From NCBI GenBank assembly GCA_023442945.1, contig JAEZWW010000033.1, forward strand, positions 62,001 through 126,000: DNA of 64,000 bases. Direction: 5' to 3'. The stretch is from Pseudomonadota bacterium. GTDB lineage: Bacteria > Pseudomonadota > Gammaproteobacteria > Burkholderiales > Burkholderiaceae_C. Below are positions 8,581 to 16,679 of the stretch, piece after piece. Made by a program: the position numbers and the translations under genes. Every line of letters begins with the position of its first letter. Position 1 is the first letter of the stretch. The notes under the pieces are model-generated. The model ran no database searches. It saw only the letters and a program-made list of their open reading frames with translations, and had not been told where the DNA came from.

Positions 8581-9561
8581 ATGGCCTTGACCGTCCAGAT
8601 TGACCAACCCGGTGGCCCCGAAGCCATGAAACTGGTGGACTTGCCCGTGGGCGAGCCCGGCCCCGGCCAGATCCGCATCCGCCACGAAGCCATCGGCCTG
8701 AACTACATCGACGTGTACCAGCGCACGGGGCTGTACCCGTTCCCGATGCCGCTCACCCTGGGCATGGAAGGCGCCGGCGTGGTCGAAGCCGTGGGCGAAG
8801 GCGTGACGCACCTGAAGGTGGGCGACCGCGCGGCCTACGCCAGCAACCCGCCCGGCAGCTACAGCGAGGCGCGCGTCATGCCCGCCCTGGCGGTCTGCAA
8901 GCTGCCCGAGAACATCGGCTTTGACACGGCCGCCGGCATGATGCTCAAGGGCCTGACGGCGCAGTACCTGCTGCGCCGCACGCTGCCGGTGGGTGGCCTG
9001 CAGCCGGGCGACCAGATTCTGTGGCACGCGGCGGCGGGCGGCGTCGGCCTGATCGCCTGCCAGTGGGCCAAGGCGCTGGGCTACGAACTGATTGCCACCG
9101 CCGGTTCGGACGAGAAGTGCCAGCTGGCCCTGGCCAACGGCGCGGCCCATGCCATCAACTACCGCACCGAAGACTTTGTCGCGCGCGTCAAGGACATCAC
9201 CGGCGGCAAGGGCGTGAAGGTGGTGTACGACTCGGTCGGCAAGGACACCTGGGCCGGTTCGCTGGAATGCCTGCGCCCGTTCGGCCTGATGGCCAGCTTC
9301 GGCAACGCCAGCGGCCCGGTGCCGCCGTTCTCGCCCGCGGTGCTGGCGCCCAAGAGCTTGTACGTGACGCGCGCCACGCTGTTCACCCACATCGCCACGC
9401 GCGAAAACTGCCAGGCCATGGCGGACGATTTGTTCCAGGTGGTGCAAAGCGGCAAGGTCAAAATCCACATCGAGCAGCGCTTCCCGCTGGCCGACGTGCA
9501 AGGCGCGCACCGCTTGCTGGAGGGCCGCAAGACCACCGGATCGACCATTCTGCTGCCCTGA
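8581..9561 (+). CDS. qorA: NADPH:quinone oxidoreductase, zinc-independent MDR family
   Basis: A 326-residue medium-chain dehydrogenase of the zeta-crystallin/QOR type, expected to reduce quinones with NADPH in the cytosol. It shows GLNYIDVYQRTGLYP near residue 40, PLTLGMEGAGVVEAVGEGV near residue 60 and the nucleotide-binding AAAGGVGLIACQWAK near residue 150. The zinc-ligand cysteines of alcohol dehydrogenases are absent. Length is normal. GAGGAAAC precedes the ATG. The upstream inverted repeat may take part in its control. Confidence 0.9.
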   Translation: MALTVQIDQPGGPEAMKLVDLPVGEPGPGQIRIRHEAIGLNYIDVYQRTGLYPFPMPLTLGMEGAGVVEAVGEGVTHLKVGDRAAYASNPPGSYSEARVMPALAVCKLPENIGFDTAAGMMLKGLTAQYLLRRTLPVGGLQPGDQILWHAAAGGVGLIACQWAKALGYELIATAGSDEKCQLALANGAAHAINYRTEDFVARVKDITGGKGVKVVYDSVGKDTWAGSLECLRPFGLMASFGNASGPVPPFSPAVLAPKSLYVTRATLFTHIATRENCQAMADDLFQVVQSGKVKIHIEQRFPLADVQGAHRLLEGRKTTGSTILLP

Positions 9562-9591
9562 GCGCCACGGCGCCTTTGACCGCTGCCAGGG

Positions 9592-9661
9592 GCCAATTTC
9601 AAGAGAAATTGGTCCCTGGCCCTACATCCTTCTGCGCGGGCAGCTATTGAAAGCGTAGCAA
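9592..9661 (+). repeat. Dispersed CAGCTAT element, copy 3
   Basis: Forward copy between two convergent genes: CCAATTTCAAGAGAAATTGG, TCCCTGGCCCTACATCC and TCTGCGCGGGCAGCTATTG. The left end forms its own short hairpin (CCAATTTC/GAAATTGG). Confidence 0.85.
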
Positions 9662-9681
9662 ACAGAGGTTGCCCGCTGGTG

Positions 9682-10242
9682 TCACCGACCCAGCTTGCGC
9701 ACCTTGAACGCCAGCAGCACCAGCAGCACGCCGAAGATGAAGGCGTAGGCGGCGATGATCCAGGCCACCGCCAACGCGCCGGCGCCGGGGCGGGCCACCA
9801 GCAGGCCACCAAAGACGATCGACAGCAGGCCGCTCAGGCCCATCAGCCACTCGCCCTGGATTTCCTTGCGCAGGCGGATGGCTGCGACGATCTGCAGCAC
9901 GCCGGTGATGATGGCCCAGGCCGCGATGTACATCAGCAGCACCAGACCGGTGATGCCCGGGTTGAAGAAGGTCATCACGCCCACGGCCACGCTGACCAGG
10001 CCCCACAGCAGCAGCACGCCCCAATGGCGGTTTTCCTGACGCCCGGAAAACGCGGCCCAGATGCCCAGGATGCCGTCGGCCAGCACGTAGATGCCGAACA
10101 CCAGCACGAGCGCCGCCAGAGAGATGGCGGGCTGCATCCAGGTCAGCACCGCGAACACAATGGCGACGACGCCGCGCAGCAGCAGCACCCACCAGTTGCG
10201 GGCCAGGGCGGTGGCGAGGTCGGAGGCAGGCAGGCGGACCAT
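9682..10242 (-). CDS. HdeD-family (DUF308) membrane protein
   Basis: 186 residues with about six hydrophobic segments arranged as three paired repeats, the DUF308/HdeD pattern. HdeD of E. coli is linked to acid resistance; the molecular role is unknown, so only the family is assigned. Features include LARNWWVLLLRGVVAIVFA at the N-terminus and internal GI.LA..GI. type repeats. ATG 10242 is preceded by an ideal AAGGAG. The longer upstream frame lacks such a signal. It lies just 3' of lspA in the same direction, with 93 bp between. Confidence 0.8.
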   Translation of the reverse strand: MVRLPASDLATALARNWWVLLLRGVVAIVFAVLTWMQPAISLAALVLVFGIYVLADGILGIWAAFSGRQENRHWGVLLLWGLVSVAVGVMTFFNPGITGLVLLMYIAAWAIITGVLQIVAAIRLRKEIQGEWLMGLSGLLSIVFGGLLVARPGAGALAVAWIIAAYAFIFGVLLVLLAFKVRKLGR

Positions 10243-10335
10243 GGGGGGCTCCTTAGGGTAAATACGGAGACCCAATGTACCCCCAAGGCGCGTGCGGTGG
10301 CAACCGCGCCCGTCAAACAACTGTCCGTGGTGCCG

Positions 10336-10851
10336 TCAGCGCGAGCGGCGCACGCGCAGGATCTCGTCCAGAATCAGGCCGATGGCGCCGGCCGTGATGG
10401 CCGCGTCGGCCACATTGAAGGCCGGAAAGTGCCCGCCGCGGAAGATGCCGGACAGGAAGTCCCAGTGGAAGTCCAAGAAGTCCACCACGTAGCCATGCAT
10501 CATGCGGTCCAGCACGTTGCCGACCGCGCCGCCCAGGATCATGCTCAGGCTGAAAGCAAACAGCTTCTGCCCCGCGTGCGAGCGCAGCAGCCACAGGATG
10601 AAGCCCACCGCCGCCAGCGCCAGCGCGATGAAGAACCAGCGCTGCCAGCCACCCGCACCAGCCAAAAACGAGAACGCCGCCCCCGTGTTGTGCGCCCGCA
10701 CGACGTTGAAGAAGCTGGTGACATAGGTGCTGTCACCCAGCCGGTAATGGCCCAGGATCAATTGTTTGGTGAACTGGTCCGCCAACACCACCAGCGCCGC
10801 CAGCGCCAACCACAGCACCAGCGAGCGGCCGGAAGAACGAGAAGCTGCCAT
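10336..10851 (-). CDS. lspA: Lipoprotein signal peptidase (signal peptidase II)
   Basis: Aspartic protease of the inner membrane that removes signal peptides from diacylglyceryl-modified prolipoproteins. The 171-residue protein has four membrane segments. Its conserved boxes are DQFTKQLI near the N-terminus, FFNVVRAHNTGAAFSF, GGAVGNVLDRMMHGYVVDF and FNVADAAI, the last two containing the catalytic Asp pair. It is the last gene of a ribF-ileS-lspA series, but an unusual 361-bp gap carrying a tandem GC-rich repeat separates it from ileS. In-window substrates include Pal and the small lipoproteins at 23.3 and 42 kb. Confidence 0.97.
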   Translation of the reverse strand: MAASRSSGRSLVLWLALAALVVLADQFTKQLILGHYRLGDSTYVTSFFNVVRAHNTGAAFSFLAGAGGWQRWFFIALALAAVGFILWLLRSHAGQKLFAFSLSMILGGAVGNVLDRMMHGYVVDFLDFHWDFLSGIFRGGHFPAFNVADAAITAGAIGLILDEILRVRRSR

Positions 10852-10990
10852 CGTCAGATATCCACGAAAAAGTAAGCGCCTTGGTCAGGCTGTACGGCAG
10901 ACGCACCCATCGAGCGCAGCCGCGTCACATGGACTGGCCAGCTAGGCGCGCAACCACCGCTCAAACGCAAGCGCCACAAACCCAGCAAAC

Positions 10991-11204
10991 GCCACGCCCG
11001 GACCCGCGCCGGGCGTAGGCGTTGTCCCCCTGCCCGAAGCGCGCAGCGCGCAGAGAGCGGGGGGAAGCGGCGCAGCCGCTCAGGGGGGTGTTCCCAAAGC
11101 CCACGCCACGCCCGGACCTGCGCCGGGCGTAGGCGTTGTCCCCCTGCCCGGAGCGCGCAGCGCGCAGAGAGCGGGGGGAAGCGGCGCAGCCGCTCAGGGG
11201 GGTG
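10991..11204. repeat. Two tandem 100-bp GC-rich palindromic units in the ileS-lspA gap
   Basis: The 361-bp gap 10852-11212 has no gene. It holds two nearly identical 100-bp units (10991-11090 and 11105-11204, offset 114 bp). Each contains CCGCGCCGGGCGTAGGCGTT or its one-base variant, TTGTCCCCCTGCCC, GCGCGCAGCGCGCAGAGAGC and GCGGCGCAGCCGCTCAGGGG. The CCCCCT and AGGGGG blocks and the inner GCGCGC/GCGGC runs can fold on themselves. The units differ at only a few bases, which implies recent duplication or conversion. Confidence 0.9.
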
Positions 11205-11212
11205 CCCCTTGC

Positions 11213-14062
11213 TCACGCCACCGTGCGAGATTCGCCCGCGCCGTACAGGTTGCTCACGCAACGGCCGCACAGCGTGGGGTGGGCGGCGTCGGCGCCGACG
11301 TCGTCGCGGTAGTGCCAGCAACGCTCGCACTTCGGGCTGGTTGAGGCGCTGGCGCTGACTTGCAGTGCGTCGCCAGCTACCAAGTCGATAGCGGAGGTGA
11401 TGAAGACGAACTTCAGGTCGTCGCCCAGGCTGGCCAGCAGCGCGTGGTCTTGCGGCGGTGCCGTCAGCGTGACCTTGGCTTGCAGGGAGGAGCCGACCTC
11501 GCCTTTTTCACGCAGCGCTTCAATCTCTTTGTTGACCACCTCGCGCAGCTCGCGGATGCGCGCCCACTTGGCCAGCAGAGCCGCGTCGGGCTCGGCAAAC
11601 TGCCAGTACTCCTCGAAAAAGATCGAGTCGCTGTCGCCAAACAGCTTCCAGGCCTCTTCGGCGGTGAAGCTGAGGAAGGGCGCCATCCAGCGCAGCATGG
11701 CGTGCGTCAGCTGCCACAGCGCGGTTTGGGCGCTGCGGCGCGCCAGGCTGTGCGGTGCGGTGGTGTAGAGCCGGTCTTTCAGCACGTCGAGGTAGAAGCC
11801 GCCCAGGTCTTCCGAGCTGAACAGCGCCAGCTTGGCGACCACGGGGTGGAATTCGTACACCTCGTAGTGGGCCAGCACCTCGCGCTGGAATTCGGCGGCG
11901 CGCGACAGGGCCCAGCGGTCGATCTCCAGCATGTCGGCGGGCGCCACCGCGTCTTTCACGGGGTCGAAATCGCTGGTGTTGGCCAGCAGAAAACGCAGCG
12001 TGTTGCGCAGGCGGCGGTAGGTGTCGATCACGCGGGCCATGATCTTGTCGTCGCCCGCGATGTCGCCGGAATAGTCGCTCGACGCCGTCCACAGGCGCAG
12101 CAGCTCGGCGCCCCATTTTTTGTTGGCTTCCTGCAGGTCAATGCCGTTACCCAGCGACTTGCTCATCTTGCGGCCCTGCGCGTCGACCGTGAAGCCGTGC
12201 GTCAGCAGGCTGCGGTAGGGCGCGCGGCCACGGATGGCGCTGGCCAGCAGCAGCGACGAGTGGAACCAGCCGCGGTGCTGGTCGTGCCCTTCCAGGTACA
12301 TGTCGGCTTCGGGCCCGCCGTCCGTGTGGTGCTCGTTCGGGTGCGTGCCGCACAGCACGTGGAAGAAGGTCGAGCCGGAGTCGAACCACACCTCCAGGAT
12401 GTCGTTGAACTTGCGGTAGTGCTGCGCGTCTTCGTCGCCCAGGATTTCCTCGGGCGTCACGCGGCTCCAGGCCTCGATGCCACCTTGCTCGATGATGTCG
12501 GCGGCCTGGTCCAGGATTTCCAACGTGCGCGGGTGCAGCTCGTCCGTTTCCTTGTGCAGGAAGAAGGCGATCGGCACGCCCCAGGCGCGCTGGCGGCTGA
12601 TGACCCAGTCGGGGCGGCCGGCGATCATGTCGCGCAGGCGCGCCTTGCCCGACGGCGGGTAGAAGGCGGTGTCCTCGATCGCGCGCAGCGCCGTGGTGCG
12701 CAGGCTTTCGGGCGCCTTGTCCTTGGTCAGCACGCCTTCGCCTTCGTCCATGCGCACGAACCACTGCGACGCCGCGCGGTAGATCACCGGCGTCTTGTGG
12801 CGCCAGCAGTGCGGGTAGCTGTGGGTGATGGTGTGCGTGGCCATCAGGCGGCCGGCGTCTTGCAGCGTCTCGATGATGACGGGCACCGCCTTCCAGATGT
12901 TCTGGCCGCCAAACAGCGGGAAGTCGTCGGCGTAGCTGCCGCCGCCTTGCACCGGGTTCAGGATGTCGGCGTGCGCCAAGCCGTGCGCCACGCAGGAGTT
13001 GAAGTCTTCAATACCGTAAGCGGGCGACGAATGCACGATACCCGTGCCGTCGGTGTCGGTGGCGTAGTCGGCCAGGTACACCGGCGCCAGGCGGCGGAAG
13101 CCGTAGCTGCCGTCCGGGCTGGGCACGTCGTACAGCGGGTGCTTGAAGTTCAGGCCGCCCAGCTTGTCGCCGGTGGTGGTGGCGATCACCTTGCCTTCCA
13201 GCCGGTAGCGTTCCAGGCTGTCTTCGACCCGCGCTTTGGCCAGCACCAGCAGGCCCTTGGGCGTGTCGACCAGGGCGTACTCGATGTCCGGGCCCAGGTT
13301 CAGGGCCTGGTTGGCCGGGATGGTCCAGGCGGTGGTGGTCCAGATGACCACAAACGCCGGCTTGTCCAGCTTGGGCAGGCCGAAGGCGGCGGCCAGCTTG
13401 TCGGGGTCGGCTGCTTCAAAGGCGACGTCAACGGTGTTGCTCTTCTTGTCCTGGTATTCGATCTCGGCCTCGGCCAGGGCCGATCCGCAGTCGAAGCACC
13501 AGTACACGGGCTTCAGCCCGCGGTAGACATAACCGCGCTCCAGCAGGCGCTTGAACAGACGCAGCTCCCCCGCCTCGTTGGCGAAGTTCATGGTCTTGTA
13601 CGGGTTGTCCCATTCGCCCAGCACGCCCAGGCGCTTGAAGTCCTTCATCTGGGCGGCGATCTGCTCGGTCGCGTAGGCGCGGCCCTTGGCCTGCATCTCG
13701 TCGCGGCTGAGGTTGCGGCCGAACTGCTTTTCAATCTGGTTTTCGATCGGCAGGCCGTGGCAGTCCCAGCCCGGCACGTAGTGCGCGTCCAGGCCCTTGA
13801 GCTGGCGCGCCTTGACGATCATGTCCTTCAGGATCTTGTTGGCCGCGTGGCCGGCGTGCAGCGTGCCGTTGGCGTAGGGCGGGCCGTCGTGCAGGATGAA
13901 TTTTTCGCGCCCGTGGCGGGCGTCGCGCAGGCGGCGGTACAGGCCGTTTTCATCCCACTCTTGCACCCAGCCGGGCTCGCGCTTGGGCAGGTCGCCGCGC
14001 ATGGGGAAGGGGGTGTCGGGCAGGTTGAGCGTGCTGCGGTAATCGGTTTTGTCCTGGCTCAT
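11213..14062 (-). CDS. ileS: Isoleucyl-tRNA synthetase
   Basis: Class I aminoacyl-tRNA synthetase charging tRNA-Ile, 949 residues. It carries the HIGH-type signature PPYANGTLHAGHA near residue 62 and GRKMSKSLGNGIDL in the catalytic core. A WTTTAWTIPANQALN stretch marks the editing domain, and a C-terminal zinc finger is built from CERCWHY and CGRCV. The length is standard for the bacterial type. The gene lies between ribF and lspA on the same strand. A repeat copy occupies its upstream gap. Near the C-terminus (11360-11391) a weak match to the same repeat falls inside the coding sequence; I do not count it as a copy. Confidence 0.98.
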   Translation of the reverse strand: MSQDKTDYRSTLNLPDTPFPMRGDLPKREPGWVQEWDENGLYRRLRDARHGREKFILHDGPPYANGTLHAGHAANKILKDMIVKARQLKGLDAHYVPGWDCHGLPIENQIEKQFGRNLSRDEMQAKGRAYATEQIAAQMKDFKRLGVLGEWDNPYKTMNFANEAGELRLFKRLLERGYVYRGLKPVYWCFDCGSALAEAEIEYQDKKSNTVDVAFEAADPDKLAAAFGLPKLDKPAFVVIWTTTAWTIPANQALNLGPDIEYALVDTPKGLLVLAKARVEDSLERYRLEGKVIATTTGDKLGGLNFKHPLYDVPSPDGSYGFRRLAPVYLADYATDTDGTGIVHSSPAYGIEDFNSCVAHGLAHADILNPVQGGGSYADDFPLFGGQNIWKAVPVIIETLQDAGRLMATHTITHSYPHCWRHKTPVIYRAASQWFVRMDEGEGVLTKDKAPESLRTTALRAIEDTAFYPPSGKARLRDMIAGRPDWVISRQRAWGVPIAFFLHKETDELHPRTLEILDQAADIIEQGGIEAWSRVTPEEILGDEDAQHYRKFNDILEVWFDSGSTFFHVLCGTHPNEHHTDGGPEADMYLEGHDQHRGWFHSSLLLASAIRGRAPYRSLLTHGFTVDAQGRKMSKSLGNGIDLQEANKKWGAELLRLWTASSDYSGDIAGDDKIMARVIDTYRRLRNTLRFLLANTSDFDPVKDAVAPADMLEIDRWALSRAAEFQREVLAHYEVYEFHPVVAKLALFSSEDLGGFYLDVLKDRLYTTAPHSLARRSAQTALWQLTHAMLRWMAPFLSFTAEEAWKLFGDSDSIFFEEYWQFAEPDAALLAKWARIRELREVVNKEIEALREKGEVGSSLQAKVTLTAPPQDHALLASLGDDLKFVFITSAIDLVAGDALQVSASASTSPKCERCWHYRDDVGADAAHPTLCGRCVSNLYGAGESRTVA

Positions 14063-14079
14063 GGTGTCGGCAACGGAAA

Positions 14080-14141
14080 ATTTGAATCAAATTGGCCGCC
14101 AGCCCAGGAGGAACCTGCGCAGGCAGCTATGAAATCGGGAG
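14080..14141 (+). repeat. Dispersed CAGCTAT element, copy 4
   Basis: Forward copy in the ribF-ileS gap: TTTGAATCAAATTGGCCGCC, AGCCCAGGAGGAACC and CTGCGCAGGCAGCTATG. The core is identical to the family core. It lies within the presumed 5' leader of ileS. Confidence 0.85.
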
Positions 14142-14187
14142 CGGGGCATGTGACGCTGGCGCCTGGAATGGGGCGCCCGCAGCCCCT

Positions 14188-15210
14188 TCAAATTCGTGCC
14201 GACCGGCTGGCAAGCCAGGCACGCGCGTCGTCACGGTCGCGCGCGATGCCTTCGGTCAAGGCCGCGAGGCTGTGATAGCGCAATTCGTCGTGCAATTTGT
14301 GTAGCAGATCCACACGGATGATTTTACCGTAGGCCCCTTCTGCTCCAAGCTGCCCAGGCCAGTCCAGGCAGTGCGTCTCCAGCAGCACGCGCCCGCCATT
14401 CACGTCGGTCGGGTCCAGCGACGGGCGCACGCCCAGGTTGGCGACGCCCGGCAGCGGCCGGTCGGCCAGGCCATGCACCTCGACCACGAAGATGCCGCTG
14501 GCGGCGGGCTTCCAGGCGTGGGCGCGGCGCGAGAAGCGCAGGTTGAGCGTGCGAAAGCCGTCCGCCGCGCCCGGCGCACTTTCGGCCAGCGCACGGCCCA
14601 GCTTGCGCCCGTGGACCACGTGGCCGCTGATGCTGTAGGGGCGGCCCAGCAGGGCGGCGGCATCCTGCAGGCGACCCTGGTCCAGCGCCTCGCGCACAGC
14701 CGTGCTGGACACGCGCAGGCCGTGCACCTCGTAGCTCTGCATGCGCGCCACGTCAAAGCCTTGGGCCGAGCCGGCGGCGTCCAGCATGGCGTAGTCGCCC
14801 GCGCGCTTGGCGCCAAAGCGGAAGTCGTCGCCCACCAGCACGTAGCGCACGCCCAACCCGCCCACCAGCACGTCGTCGATGAAGGCCTGCGGCGCCTGGC
14901 TGGCCAAGTCGGCGTTGAAGGGCAGGACGATCGCCTGGTCCACGCCACAGCGCGCCAACTCGGCCAGCTTGTCGCGGAAGGTGGTGATGCGCGCCGGCGC
15001 CAGGTCGGGCTGGCCGGTGACCGCGGCAAAGTAGTCGCGCGGGTGCGGCTCGAACGTCATCACGCAGCTGGGCACGCCGCGGTGCGCCGCCTCGCTGCGC
15101 AGCAGCGCCAGCATGGCCTGGTGGCCACGGTGCACGCCGTCGAAGTTGCCGATGGTGAGCGCGCAACCCGGGGCGATGCCGGGGTGGCGCAGGCCGCGGA
15201 AGATTTTCAT
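14188..15210 (-). CDS. ribF: Bifunctional riboflavin kinase / FMN adenylyltransferase
   Basis: Makes FMN and FAD from riboflavin in two ATP-dependent steps. The 340-residue protein has an N-terminal nucleotidyltransferase domain (IGNFDGVHRGHQAML near residue 20, FEPHPRDYF near residue 58, SSTAVREALDQG near residue 170). The C-terminal flavokinase domain starts near residue 190. There, the usual GRxLGxPTANL loop is replaced by a longer GRALAESAPG-AADGF-RTLNL stretch that keeps only Thr and Asn of PTAN. MKIFRGLRHP at 15210 is the standard start. It heads the ribF-ileS-lspA series. Confidence 0.95.
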   Translation of the reverse strand: MKIFRGLRHPGIAPGCALTIGNFDGVHRGHQAMLALLRSEAAHRGVPSCVMTFEPHPRDYFAAVTGQPDLAPARITTFRDKLAELARCGVDQAIVLPFNADLASQAPQAFIDDVLVGGLGVRYVLVGDDFRFGAKRAGDYAMLDAAGSAQGFDVARMQSYEVHGLRVSSTAVREALDQGRLQDAAALLGRPYSISGHVVHGRKLGRALAESAPGAADGFRTLNLRFSRRAHAWKPAASGIFVVEVHGLADRPLPGVANLGVRPSLDPTDVNGGRVLLETHCLDWPGQLGAEGAYGKIIRVDLLHKLHDELRYHSLAALTEGIARDRDDARAWLASRSARI

Positions 15211-15299
15211 GGGTCGTCGGAGGAGCGCTGGTGGCCGTGGCGATGGCTGTCGGCCGAACCCCTGATCATGCGCCAAAGCCAAGGGGCACTCGGCGGCGC

Positions 15300-15335
15300 C
15301 AAAACAAAAGGCCCGCGCCACCGGGCGCAGGCCTT
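15300..15335 (-). terminator. Rho-independent terminator of gcdH
   Basis: On the minus strand a stem of AAGGCC and GCGCC segments with one mismatch (arms 15308-15319 and 15324-15335) is followed by TTTTGTTTT. It lies about 50 bp after the gcdH stop codon. Confidence 0.85.
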
Positions 15336-15384
15336 CAATTGGGGGCGGTGGCGCAGCCCTTCAAGCCGCTGCGCCCGGCACCGA

Positions 15385-16572
15385 TCAGTTGGCGAACGCG
15401 GCAATGCCCGTGATCGCCCGGCCCAGGATCAGCGCGTGCACGTCGTGCGTGCCTTCGTAGGTGTTGACCACTTCCAGGTTGACCAGGTGGCGGGCCACGC
15501 CGTATTCGTCGCTGATGCCGTTGCCGCCCATCATGTCGCGCGCCATGCGGGCGATGTCCAGCGCCTTGCCGCAGTTGTTGCGCTTCAGGACAGACGTCAA
15601 TTCGACCGACGCAATGCCCTGGTCCTTCATCTGGCCCAGGCGCAGCACGCCTTGCAGGCCCAGGCCGATGTCGGTCAGCATGTCGGCCAGCTTTTTCTGG
15701 ATCAGCTGGTTGGCGGCCAGCGGACGACCAAACTGGTTGCGGTCCAGCACGTACTGGCGCGCGCGGTGGAAGCAGTCTTCGGCCGCGCCCATGGCGCCCC
15801 AGGCGATGCCGTAGCGCGCGCTGTTCAGGCAGGTGAACGGGCCTTTCAGGCCGCGCACGTCGGGGAAGGCGTTTTCTTCCGGCACGAAGACCTCGTCCAT
15901 GACGATTTCGCCGGTGATGCTGGCACGCAGGCCGACCTTGCCGTGCACGGCCGGGGCCGTCAGGCCCTTCCAGCCTTTTTCCAGGATGAAACCGCGGATC
16001 TGGCCGCCGTCGTCCTTGGCCCACACCACGAACACGTCGGCGATCGGGCTGTTGGTGATCCACATCTTGGCGCCGGACAGGCTGTAGCCACCGTCGACCT
16101 TGCGCGCGCGAGTGATCATGCTGCCGGGGTCGGAGCCGTGGTTGGGCTCGGTCAGGCCGAAGCAGCCGATCCACTCGCCGCGGGCCAGCTTGGGCAGGTA
16201 TTTCTGCTTTTGCGCTTCGGTGCCGAATTCGTTGATCGGCACCATCACCAGCGAGCTTTGCACGCTCATCATGCTGCGGTAGCCGGAGTCCACGCGCTCC
16301 ACCTCGCGCGCCACCAGGCCGTAGCACACGTAGTTCAGGCCGGCGCCGCCGTACTGCTCGGGGATGGTGGCGCCCAGCAGGCCCAGCTCGCCCATCTCGC
16401 GGAAGATGCTCGCGTCCGTCGTCTCATTGCGGAAGGCCATCTGCACGCGCGGCAGCAGCTTTTCCTGGCAGTAGGCGTGGGCCGCTTCCTGCACCTGGCG
16501 CTCTTCGTCGGTCAGTTGCTGGGTCAGCAGAAACGGGTCTTCCCAGTTGAAGCTGGCTTTGGCGCTGCTCAT
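15385..16572 (-). CDS. gcdH: Glutaryl-CoA dehydrogenase (acyl-CoA dehydrogenase family)
   Basis: FAD enzyme that oxidises and decarboxylates glutaryl-CoA to crotonyl-CoA in lysine, tryptophan and related degradation. The 395-residue length and the motifs fit GcdH: FNWEDPFLLTQQLTDEER at the start, GCFGLTEPNHGSDPGSM for FAD/substrate contacts, WITNSPIADVFVVWAK, and NTYEGTHDVHALILGRAITG with the catalytic Glu in YEGT. Start at ATG 16572 (MSSAKASFNW). A LysR gene is divergent across 107 bp, the usual arrangement of gcdH with its regulator. Confidence 0.93.
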   Translation of the reverse strand: MSSAKASFNWEDPFLLTQQLTDEERQVQEAAHAYCQEKLLPRVQMAFRNETTDASIFREMGELGLLGATIPEQYGGAGLNYVCYGLVAREVERVDSGYRSMMSVQSSLVMVPINEFGTEAQKQKYLPKLARGEWIGCFGLTEPNHGSDPGSMITRARKVDGGYSLSGAKMWITNSPIADVFVVWAKDDGGQIRGFILEKGWKGLTAPAVHGKVGLRASITGEIVMDEVFVPEENAFPDVRGLKGPFTCLNSARYGIAWGAMGAAEDCFHRARQYVLDRNQFGRPLAANQLIQKKLADMLTDIGLGLQGVLRLGQMKDQGIASVELTSVLKRNNCGKALDIARMARDMMGGNGISDEYGVARHLVNLEVVNTYEGTHDVHALILGRAITGIAAFAN

Positions 16573-16638
16573 GTCGTGTCTCCTAAGGCGATTTATGCGG
16601 GCGAAAGCTGGCATTGTGCCGCCCCCATGAATAGCTGT

Positions 16639-16652
16639 CTAATATCGATTAG
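16639..16652. promoter_or_regulatory. Candidate LysR operator between gcdH and its regulator
   Basis: CTAATATCGATTAG has CTAAT/ATTAG arms and lies in the 107-bp divergent gap, 28 bp before the LysR start. It fits the loose T-N11-A dyad of LysR-type sites. Assignment is by position and symmetry only. Confidence 0.4.
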
Positions 16653-16679
16653 CGATTCATCAATAGGCAGATCAGATTC

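Noticed and set aside
10991..11204. Possible CRISPR-like array between ileS and lspA
   Set aside because: Only two units of 100 bp with a 14-bp spacer, palindromic and GC-rich; no cas genes and no short-repeat/spacer pattern.
11360..11391. Possible further CAGCTAT-element copy in the 3' end of ileS
   Set aside because: Only about 60 percent match over the core region. The CAGCTA match alone is too short to claim a copy.
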